Under the pieces are notes generated by a model that saw only the letters and a list, made by a program, of their open reading frames with translations, searched no databases and was not told the origin of the DNA. Below are positions 52,046 through 59,454 of a stretch of DNA of 64,000 bases, piece by piece. Each line of letters begins with the position of its first letter. Positions within the stretch are counted from its first letter, which is position 1. The DNA comes from Methylosinus sp. PW1 (GTDB lineage Bacteria > Pseudomonadota > Alphaproteobacteria > Rhizobiales > Beijerinckiaceae), in the NCBI RefSeq assembly GCF_000745215.1, contig NZ_JQNK01000007.1:62001-126000 (forward strand), in the 5' to 3' direction. A program made the position numbers and the translations under genes.

Positions 52046-52936
52046 ATGACTGGAGCCGGGTTCGATTCATCGCCGTCCGACGAGCGTCGGTATGGAGTCG
52101 CGATCGTCGCCAATGACAAGGTGATCGACTGGCTGCTTCCCTTTCTGGAAAGCTATCGTGACACGAACGCCGCGCTGCCGCTCTATCTCATTCCCTATGA
52201 CGACAATATCTCACTGACCAGACGGGCCGCCGACGTCTATGGCGTGACAATCGTCGAAAGCGAGCCTGCGGAAATCGACCGGCTGTCGCACGAGCTCTAT
52301 CCTGGAATATTCAACTCCCATCGGCGTCGTCTTCGCAAGCTGCAGGCGCTCGCGCTCGCGCTCGACGAAGTCGCATATGTCGACGTCGATGTGATCCTTT
52401 TTCGTGACTTGCGGACGGTCTTCGGTCGCCTCGAAAGCGGCAAGAGAGAATTCATCGTCGCGTCGCCGAGCTTCGACTATGTTTACAACGAGAACCAAAA
52501 GAAGCACGCGTTCTTGGACGGCGCGCTGCTGTTCAATGATGGATTTTGGGTTACGTCGAGCCGCTTTCTGAGTCTGTCCGACGTTCTCGAGACGATTCGA
52601 GCCGACATCGAGATTTTCCACGAGGTTCGCAAGCGAGGCCAATTGTTCGCGCAGCCGCTGATGAATTTCGTGGTGCATAGGCGAGGGTTGAAGACGGCGC
52701 TGCTGCCTCATTGCGTCGAGAACGCCTCCCATGAGAACTACTACAAGGCCCCGGGGATCACCTTCTCGAACGGTAAGCCGCTCGATCCAGAAGGCAAGGA
52801 AATCTATCTCGCCCATTGGGCCGGGGCGATCACCCTTCCGTCTCACGACGTATTCGCCGGCGCCTGGAAGGAGTTCTCCAGAGCGGCCCGAGCGAGAGTC
52901 TACAAGCGCGGGGATTCGTATTCGCTTTTCAGATAG
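52046..52936 (+). CDS. Glycosyltransferase-like protein with DxD motif
   Basis: 296 residues, single GT-A-like domain. VAYVDVDVILFRDLRTVF (about residues 107-124) has the DxD metal/nucleotide-sugar motif, and FLDGALLFNDGFW and IYLAHWAGA match late acceptor-site segments of GT8/GT77-like families. It is divergent from the tandem GT operon and 48 bp upstream of the heptose-nucleotide fusion gene, so it likely uses a sugar for the same glycan. Exact family uncertain. Confidence 0.7.
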   Translation: MTGAGFDSSPSDERRYGVAIVANDKVIDWLLPFLESYRDTNAALPLYLIPYDDNISLTRRAADVYGVTIVESEPAEIDRLSHELYPGIFNSHRRRLRKLQALALALDEVAYVDVDVILFRDLRTVFGRLESGKREFIVASPSFDYVYNENQKKHAFLDGALLFNDGFWVTSSRFLSLSDVLETIRADIEIFHEVRKRGQLFAQPLMNFVVHRRGLKTALLPHCVENASHENYYKAPGITFSNGKPLDPEGKEIYLAHWAGAITLPSHDVFAGAWKEFSRAARARVYKRGDSYSLFR

Positions 52937-52984
52937 AGCGGATCCATTCGCCGACCGACGCCTATATGCAAGGTTCATGAGGCC

Positions 52985-54220
52985 ATGACGACGAGGCAGG
53001 CTGTGATATTGGTCGGCGGCAAAGGAACGCGGCTCGGCGCGCTCGCATCCACGACGCCAAAGCCACTCATGGCGATCGACGGGGACATTGTGTTTCTCGA
53101 TGCTTTGCTGCTCGAGATCATTCGCCACGGCTTCGATGACATCCTTCTGCTCGCTGGACATTTGCACGACAGCGTCCTCGAGCGCTACCAAGGCCGTTCC
53201 ATTCGCGGCGCGTCCGTGCGAATCGTGGTCGAATCCGCGCCGGCGGGAACGGCGGGCGCTTTGAAAAATGCCGCGCACTTGCTCGATCCTATATTTCTGT
53301 TGGCGAATGGCGATACGCTATTCGACATCAATCTCCGGCGCCTGTCGGCCGGTCTGGAGAAGAGGCCGGATGTTCTCGGCGTGCTCGCGCTGCGACGAGA
53401 GTCGGACGCAACGCGCTACGGCAGCGTGAAATTGCAAGATGGCTATGTCGTCGCCTTTCACGAAAAAGAGCGCGGCTCGGGACCGGCGTCGATCAATGCC
53501 GGAGTGGGCGTGTTTCGGCGAGAGATATTGACGTTTGTCGAGAGCGAGCCCTGCTCGATCGAGTCGGACGTTTATCCGCGGCTCGCCACGGCCCGCGCTA
53601 TTCTCGGGGATGAGCTCGAAGGATATTTTATCGATATCGGAACGCCGGAATCGCTCGACAAAGCGCGTAGAGATCTCGCCGACAGGCGCCGACCTGCGGT
53701 TTTTTTCGACCGTGACGGCGTGCTGAATCGCGATTCGGGCTATTGCCATCGCGTCGAGGACTTGGAGTGGATTCCGGGGGCGGTCGAAGCGATCAGATGC
53801 GTGAACGAGTCGGGAGCTTTCGCCATCGTGGTCAGCAATCAAGCCGGAGTTGCGCGCGGGCTGTTTCGCGGAGCGGATATCGATAGATTTCACGCCGCCA
53901 TGTCCGCGCAGCTCGCTGCGGCGGGAGCTCACATCGACGCATTCTATTTCTGTCCATACCACCCGGACGCTGTCGACGCTGAGTGGCGACATACTGATCA
54001 TCCCGACCGGAAGCCCAATCCCGGCATGATTTTGCGGGCGTCTTCCGAGTGGCCGATCGACCTGGGTGCGAGCCTTCTCGTCGGCGACAAGGAAAGCGAC
54101 ATGGAGGCGGCGCGGCGTGCAGGCATTCGTGGGCGCTTGTTTTCGGGCGGCGATCTCTATGCGTCGATCCGATGGGAGATCGAGCGGATAGCGGCTCATT
54201 GCGCTCGCGCGCGCTCATGA
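52985..54220 (+). CDS. Fused heptose-1-phosphate guanylyltransferase (HddC-like) and heptose bisphosphatase (GmhB-like)
   Basis: 411 residues in two domains. Residues 1-228 are a nucleotidyltransferase (VGGKGTRL 10-17, PKPLM, the metal Asp in LANGDTLFD). Residues 235-400 are a HAD phosphatase (FFDRDGVLNRDSGY from 240; VVSNQAGVARG; GDKESDMEAARRAG). In GDP-D-glycero-D-manno-heptose synthesis these are the last two steps, here in one chain. The GmhB zinc loop keeps FCPYH, but the usual CxC is replaced by HTDHPD, so the metal site may be altered. HddA is encoded nearby on the other strand. Confidence 0.87.
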   Translation: MTTRQAVILVGGKGTRLGALASTTPKPLMAIDGDIVFLDALLLEIIRHGFDDILLLAGHLHDSVLERYQGRSIRGASVRIVVESAPAGTAGALKNAAHLLDPIFLLANGDTLFDINLRRLSAGLEKRPDVLGVLALRRESDATRYGSVKLQDGYVVAFHEKERGSGPASINAGVGVFRREILTFVESEPCSIESDVYPRLATARAILGDELEGYFIDIGTPESLDKARRDLADRRRPAVFFDRDGVLNRDSGYCHRVEDLEWIPGAVEAIRCVNESGAFAIVVSNQAGVARGLFRGADIDRFHAAMSAQLAAAGAHIDAFYFCPYHPDAVDAEWRHTDHPDRKPNPGMILRASSEWPIDLGASLLVGDKESDMEAARRAGIRGRLFSGGDLYASIRWEIERIAAHCARARS

Positions 54221-54405
54221 TGACGGGACTTCGACGGAAACGGCTTACGAAATCGCTTTCGAGGCGCGCCCGATGAGGTCGGCGCCGGTGAGCGGATTCG
54301 ACGTGCATCGAGCCGGCGGCGACCTGTGATTTGGTCGGCCTACGCCGAGGCGTCGCGGCTGCGCGACGTCTTTGCCTTCGAACACGCACTCTCAAAGGAT
54401 ATGAT

Positions 54406-55530
54406 ATGACTGGCGCCGAAGAGCCGAGATCGATCCGTGCGTGGCTGAAAGAGAAAGCGCTTCCGCTGTGGGCTTCGAATGGCTGGGATGAGCGCACGAG
54501 CTCATTCGTCGAACGTCTTTCGCTCACAGGCGCGCCGCTGCTCGAGACGCCCAGACGAGCCATGGTGCAAGCGCGTCAGATTTACACTTACAGCGTTGCG
54601 CATCGAACAGGCTGGTTCGCGGAGGGAGCGGAGTTGGTCGCGCGCGCGGGCGCGACGATGATCGAACGCTATTATGAAGCCGACGGCGCTCGCGGCTGGG
54701 CCTTTTCCGTGGCGCGCGACGGCGCCGTCGTCGATGGTCGTCGTGATCTCTATACGCATGCATTCATTCTGCTCGCTCTCGCGAAGGCATATGAGACGAC
54801 GCGAGATTCCGCCTATATCGCGATCGCCGATGCGACGCTGAGCTTTCTGGATCGCGACATGGCTTCCGAGCATGGCGGCTATGTCGAGACCCTTCCGGCG
54901 AGCGATAGCCCGCGCCGTCAGAACTCGCATATGCATTTGTTCGAAGCATTGCTCTCACTCTTCGATGCGACGAAGCGCTCGGCGTATCTGGAACGAGCCA
55001 TTGTGGTGCGAGACATTTTCTTCAGTCGATTCGTTCAGGCTGAAGATTCCATTCTGGTCGAATGTTTCGACGAAATTTGGCGTCCTCTCGACGGCCCGCA
55101 TTTTCCGTTCGAGCCTGGTCATCATTTCGAGTGGATATGGTTGCTCGAGCAAAACGAGGAGCTTCGGCATTTCAATCAGACATCGACCGTGGCGCGGCTA
55201 TGGGAAACCGCTCTGCGCAGCGGCGTCGGCGCAGACGGCCGAATTTACGCTCGCGCGACGGTCGGCGGAGCCGCGGATCGCGCGACTCGGCTCTGGTTCT
55301 ATGCCGAGGCTGCAAAGGCCGCCCATGTAATGCGGTCGAAATATCGGAGGTGCGATGGTCCGATGGCGAGCGATTTTCTGGATGCGATGCGTGTTCGATT
55401 CCTCGAGCCCGCCACGTCGGGAAGCTGGATCGACGAGTTCGACGCCTATGGCTCCGCCAAAGTGGATTTTGCGCCTGCGAGCTCGCTATATCATATTTGT
55501 TGCGCAATCCGAGCGTCAGACAGCGATTGA
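54406..55530 (+). CDS. AGE-family epimerase/isomerase
   Basis: About 374 residues forming an (alpha/alpha)6 barrel like N-acylglucosamine 2-epimerase and mannose-6-phosphate isomerase-like enzymes. Motifs: RAMVQARQIYTYSVAH, YTHAFILLALAKAYE, RRQNSHMHLFEALLSLFDAT, PGHHFEWIWLL. The histidines in HMH and HHF are the usual catalytic ones. AAGGA lies 6 nt before the ATG at 54406; the open-frame start at 54331 has no support. It probably supplies or interconverts a sugar for the neighbouring glycan genes. Confidence 0.85.
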   Translation: MTGAEEPRSIRAWLKEKALPLWASNGWDERTSSFVERLSLTGAPLLETPRRAMVQARQIYTYSVAHRTGWFAEGAELVARAGATMIERYYEADGARGWAFSVARDGAVVDGRRDLYTHAFILLALAKAYETTRDSAYIAIADATLSFLDRDMASEHGGYVETLPASDSPRRQNSHMHLFEALLSLFDATKRSAYLERAIVVRDIFFSRFVQAEDSILVECFDEIWRPLDGPHFPFEPGHHFEWIWLLEQNEELRHFNQTSTVARLWETALRSGVGADGRIYARATVGGAADRATRLWFYAEAAKAAHVMRSKYRRCDGPMASDFLDAMRVRFLEPATSGSWIDEFDAYGSAKVDFAPASSLYHICCAIRASDSD

Positions 55531-55988
55531 ATACGGGCGCGGTTCAAGCAAGGATAGCTCGAGCGGAAACTGTGACGCGGAGGTCGGAGCGTAGGTCTCT
55601 GGCGCTCGGCTCGCCTGAGCCATGGTAGGACGTTGCTCAGGCCGCAAACTTTTACCGCCGGCTGTCCTTCAAGCCCATGGTCGAGCGCCTAACGATGCCG
55701 CTATGAATTTTTGAACTTACTCTTGCCGTGCATGCTCCCGACCATTTGCCGCCCCGATTGGGAACGGTGCGTCATAAGCGGACGATCGCCCTGAGCCGAG
55801 CGGGCTGGATAAGCTATCAGCGATTGAGCGGGATGTAGTGTGGCGTGGCGTGGCGGGGTGGCGCGGCGTCCACGCCGGAGCTTGCCTTCTTGGCTCCGAC
55901 GCGGACTCCTTCGGCGGCTCGTTTCTCCGCCCCACCGTCGACGCGCGGGCGAAGGAGGAGGCGCGCCCAACGTCCCACGTTCCTGCTC
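55531..55988. other. Intergenic region with short GTGGC repeats
   Basis: A 458-bp gap between the epimerase and the Lon-N-domain gene. No coding frame is convincing. Near 55838-55860 there is a run of about three TGGCG units followed by imperfect ones. No clear terminator hairpin with a T tract was seen. Confidence 0.5.
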
Positions 55989-56834
55989 CTACACCGCCAA
56001 CGCGCTCGCGCGGCTCAGCAAGGCGGCTGCCGACGCCAATCGCGCCAGCGGATCGAGCAATTCGAGCAGTTTCTGTTTCTCGACGACGGAGCCCGGCGCG
56101 TATTGCGCGATGACGTCTGCCAGCACGTCCGGCCGCGCGATGCCTTCCGTCCGGGTGATCAGGCGCGATTGACGCTCAGTGCTCAGCCCGCGGATATTCG
56201 GCCAGCCAACGACGAATGTGCGAAAGGCCTCGAACGCAGCGCGCACTTGCTCAGCGGCTGCTGTGGTATCCGCCAGCTCCGTCGCAATGATCTGGGCTTG
56301 GGCGCTCAGCCCGTTGCCTTGGTCGACGATGTCGAAAAGCCGCGCGCGCTGACGTCCGCGCAAGGTGAGTTTGAGCGCGCTATGTCGCGCTGCCCCGACG
56401 GGCGTAAACGGCGTCATGTCGAGCACGTCGGCGACTGTGCCGAGGTCATAGATATCCTCGCGTCCGGGCCTTTCATCACTTTCATTCTTCTGCGCGACGA
56501 CCATTACTTCGAGTTCACCGCGTCCGGCCTCCGCCGCCGCCAACTTGGAGAAGTCCCTCGCGACATAGATTGGGGCCGTATGTTTTGGGAACAGCACGAC
56601 GTCGCGAACGAGCAAGAGCGGCCCACTCCAGCGGTCGGTGGCGCGCCGCCCTGGAGATTCGGGAGAAGGCGCTGCGTCCCTTTCGATTGCCGCCGCCAAG
56701 ACATTCCAGTCCTTGGCGCCGAGCATTCGTGCCGCTATCTCCAGGCATTCCGAATGGGTAAGCGTCAAACCTTTGGCGGCGACGGCGGATCGTAAGCTCT
56801 GCGCCATCGCTTTTGCGTCACGGAAATCACGCAT
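55989..56834 (-). CDS. Lon N-terminal-domain (LON substrate-binding) protein
   Basis: 281 residues. The first 60 (AKAMAQSLRSAVAAKGLTLT, HSECLEIAARMLGAKDWNVL) match a short helical module often annotated as glyoxalase-related and found in front of other domains. From about residue 72 (GPLLLVRDVVLFPKHTAPIY) a LON-N (PUA-like) domain follows, with a helical tail. There is no AAA+ ATPase or Ser-Lys protease domain, so it is not a protease. It may be a stand-alone substrate-recognition protein (inference). Confidence 0.7.
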   Translation of the reverse strand: MRDFRDAKAMAQSLRSAVAAKGLTLTHSECLEIAARMLGAKDWNVLAAAIERDAAPSPESPGRRATDRWSGPLLLVRDVVLFPKHTAPIYVARDFSKLAAAEAGRGELEVMVVAQKNESDERPGREDIYDLGTVADVLDMTPFTPVGAARHSALKLTLRGRQRARLFDIVDQGNGLSAQAQIIATELADTTAAAEQVRAAFEAFRTFVVGWPNIRGLSTERQSRLITRTEGIARPDVLADVIAQYAPGSVVEKQKLLELLDPLARLASAAALLSRASALAV

Positions 56835-57166
56835 GGGATCACCTCTGCTGCGCGAACGAGATGATCAGGCGCTTGCATTGCTGACGCGTCCGCTCAGGCA
56901 AAGGGAATCGTCGTCTCGATACGTTCGCCATACCTTCGAGGCGCAAGCAGCAGGCCGTATCCGCCTACAAGGAAAACTGGCACGGGATGCAGCTGGCGTC
57001 AATCCGAAACGCGGAGCCGTCGCGGCTTCCGCCGATGCGGTCCCCCTCGCCGACCAGAATGAGGAGGTGGCGCCAGAAGCAGACGTTCCGCCGTTCCATA
57101 ATGGTTAGATATGCAACCCGATAGGCGTAACGCCGCCTTAAGCCGCCTAATCTTAATCCTCACTGA
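56835..57166. other. Intergenic region, no gene recognised
   Basis: 332 bp between the Lon-N gene and IS630 debris. Frames here are short and have no recognisable family. The position next to IS debris suggests decayed DNA. Confidence 0.4.
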
Positions 57167-57604
57167 TCAAAACCTATGCGCCCATTCACGCAAGCCGATG
57201 GACATGATGCGCCATGGCTGTTCGATGAGCTTGTTCCAGGCGGCGGAACAATGATCGACGATATCGTCGTAGGATTTGAAGACGCGGTTGGACAACCGAT
57301 TCTCGCGCAAAAACTGCCAGACGTTTTCAACCGGATTCAGCTCCGGACATTTCGCCGGCAAGGGAACGAGCGTGATGTTGGACGGCACGACCAGCTTGTC
57401 GGTCATGCGCCAGCCGGCGCGGTCGACGATGAGAGCGGCTTGGGCGCTTGGCGCGACAGTTTTGCTGATTTCGACGAGGAGCAGATTCATCGCGTAGGTG
57501 TTGCAGGCGGGTAGGACCAGCGCCGCGCCTTTGCCGTCCTTTGGACAGACGGCGCCGAATATGTAGGTCGAGGCGGTCCGCTGATCGTGGGGCGCGCCGA
57601 TACG
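57167..57604 (-). pseudogene. IS630-family transposase, C-terminal remnant
   Basis: The minus strand encodes the DDE half of an IS630/Tc1-type transposase: TYIFGAVCPKDGKGAALVLP, LIVDRAGWRMTDKLVVPSNI (second Asp), LVPLPAKCPELNPVENVWQF (catalytic Glu), and the tail WNKLIEQPWRIMSIG. The N-terminal HTH and first Asp are absent, and the left part of the frame runs into a GST gene fragment at about 57604. Not autonomous. Confidence 0.8.
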
Positions 57605-57964
57605 CTGGCGCGGGTTCGGCTCCAGGAATGGCTCAACTTCATCACCAGCGAGATTCATGCCGGATCGAGCCCGCTGTTCAATCGAGCCTTACCGGAGGAG
57701 GCGCTGGTCATCTTTCGGGACCGGCTGTTCCGGCGCCTCGACTTCATCGAGATGAGCCTCGCATCTCGGGATTATCTGGTTGGCGACGGCTTCACGGTCA
57801 CCGACGCCTATCTCTTCACCGTGCTCGGGTGGATGAAGGGCTTTTCGGTCGACCTCGACCATTGGCCGGTGATTGCGCTCTACAAGCAGCGGATCGACGC
57901 GCGAGCGTCCGTCCGAGCTGCTTTGGCAAGGGAGGCAGAGATTCCTCCAGTTGTCACGTTGTAG
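57605..57964 (+). pseudogene. Glutathione S-transferase, C-terminal domain remnant
   Basis: Plus-strand frame encodes RLQEWLNFITSEIHAGSSPL, DFIEMSLASRDYLVGDGFTV and TDAYLFTVLGWMKGFSVDL, the helical C-terminal domain of a bacterial GST. The thioredoxin-fold N-terminal domain with the glutathione site is missing and is replaced by the IS630 remnant. The gene was probably cut by the insertion. Confidence 0.75.
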
Positions 57965-58000
57965 GAAATCATGCGGCAGATTTTCAATATCTTCAATTGT

Positions 58001-58147
58001 TTACACCTGCACAAAACTTGAAAATTTGTGCGAAACGTGCGAATGGCGTGACAGATTTGCGCGAAATGCGCGCGGCGATTGCGGGGCGAGCCGCTCCAGC
58101 GCGGCGGCGATGCCCTCGAGCAGAACGAGCTTGGCTTCTTCCGACAT
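58001..58147 (-). pseudogene. Possible N-terminal fragment of a DUF815-type AAA ATPase
   Basis: A 48-codon frame encodes MSEEAKLVLLEGIAAALERL followed by APQSPRAF, like the first residues of DUF815 AAA+ proteins, then loses similarity and stops at TAA. It is short and uncertain. It fits the pattern of truncated genes in 57-58.2 kb. Confidence 0.3.
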
Positions 58148-58233
58148 GAGGGCTCCTCGCTGCGGCGCGAATGGCGTGGGCGAGGCGGCTTAAAGCAGAG
58201 CGGACGAAGGCGCCGAAATTCGTTCTGCTCCGC

Positions 58234-59454
58234 TCAGGCGCGGCGGGCGCGCCTCTTCTGCCGCCAGCGGATCACCCCGGTCACGAAAAGCAAAGGACAA
58301 AGCAGCCCGCTCGCCAGCACCAGCAGCCGCCCTGTCATTCCGAAGGCCTGACCGGAATGCAGTGGCCATTGCCAGCGCAAAAAGGCGTCGCCGGCGGTTC
58401 CATGCGCATTGTCCTCGATCGCCGTTACAGCCGCCGAGAAGCGATCCACGATCAGCGAGCGGGAGTGGATGAACCAGCCGACGCCCGGCACATCGTCCTG
58501 ATGGACGGTGAACGCGCCTCGCTCGCCGTCGGGAAAATCGACGCGCTCGATGCGCCCTTCCGGCGAACGCGCCGAGGCCGCCGCTATGGCCTGCGGAAAG
58601 CCGATCGGCGAGCGTCCCGCCGCAGGCTCGGATTTGCGCTCGATGGCGCCGCCATTGGTCAATGGCGCGACATGATCGACGATCCAGACGAAAGGATCGC
58701 GCAGATTCATGTAGATTCCCGATATCAGCACGGCGAGCAGCACGGCGGCGGAATAGACGCCGCCGAGCTTGTGCAGATCATAGTTGAGACGCTCAGCCTT
58801 TGCGCCGCGCTTCAATGTGAGCGCCGATCTCCATTTCCCCGGCGCCGGCCACCAGAGATAGAGGCCCGAAAGCACCGAGACGATCAGCAAGAGAGCCATG
58901 ACGCCGACCGTGTCGCCGCCATCGTCGAGCAGATCGCTCAGCAGCAGCGAGAAATGCAGCTGAAACAAAAAGCCCATCAGAGCATGGCGGAACGGATTGC
59001 TCTTCGCATAATAGAGCCGATCCGCGGTCGTCGTGGCGGCGTAGGGATCGACGCCGAAGCGACGCGTTTCGCCGTCGAGGTCATAATAGACAAGATAGGT
59101 CGAGCGCTCGTCGCGCGGCATCCAAATATGTGTGATCCTTCCGCCGTCCGGCTTGCCCGCCGCCACCGCGCGCTCGATCGTCGCCAGAGGCGCGAAGTCG
59201 CGCGCGCCGCCGGGGCGCGCGACGACGATGCGCAGCTGTGGATCGAGCCAGGCGTCGACCTCGTGCCAGAACACGAGAATGCTGCCGGTGAGGCCGATGA
59301 CGACGAGCATAGCGCCGATGGTGAGGCCGATGTAGAGATGGATGTCGAGCCACAGCTTTCGCCACATTTTGCGCGCGCGACGGACGGGCGCGTCTCGGAT
59401 CGCGGCGGCGACCGAGGCGCTTTTCAGCGCGCCATCGTCGCGGCCGCTCACCAT
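58234..59454 (-). CDS. PepSY-associated transmembrane protein (siderophore/ferric reductase type)
   Basis: 406 residues. A first membrane helix (HLYIGLTIGAMLVVIGLTGS with the early His), a PepSY region, and further helices (GVMALLLIVSVLSGLYLWWP; LGGVYSAAVLLAVLISGIYM; LLVLASGLLCPLLFVTGVIR) form the PepSY_TM architecture. Helix histidines (HLYIG, HFSLL, HKLGG, HSGQAF) could bind haem. Such proteins accompany TonB siderophore receptors and are thought to reduce or release iron in the periplasm. The gene overlaps the receptor stop by 7 bp, so it is the last gene of the iron operon. Confidence 0.88.
   Translation of the reverse strand: MVSGRDDGALKSASVAAAIRDAPVRRARKMWRKLWLDIHLYIGLTIGAMLVVIGLTGSILVFWHEVDAWLDPQLRIVVARPGGARDFAPLATIERAVAAGKPDGGRITHIWMPRDERSTYLVYYDLDGETRRFGVDPYAATTTADRLYYAKSNPFRHALMGFLFQLHFSLLLSDLLDDGGDTVGVMALLLIVSVLSGLYLWWPAPGKWRSALTLKRGAKAERLNYDLHKLGGVYSAAVLLAVLISGIYMNLRDPFVWIVDHVAPLTNGGAIERKSEPAAGRSPIGFPQAIAAASARSPEGRIERVDFPDGERGAFTVHQDDVPGVGWFIHSRSLIVDRFSAAVTAIEDNAHGTAGDAFLRWQWPLHSGQAFGMTGRLLVLASGLLCPLLFVTGVIRWRQKRRARRA

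Noticed and set aside
55838..55870. Possible tandem-repeat array or CRISPR
   Set aside because: Only about three perfect TGGCG units with imperfect neighbours; there is no repeat-spacer structure here or anywhere else in the window.
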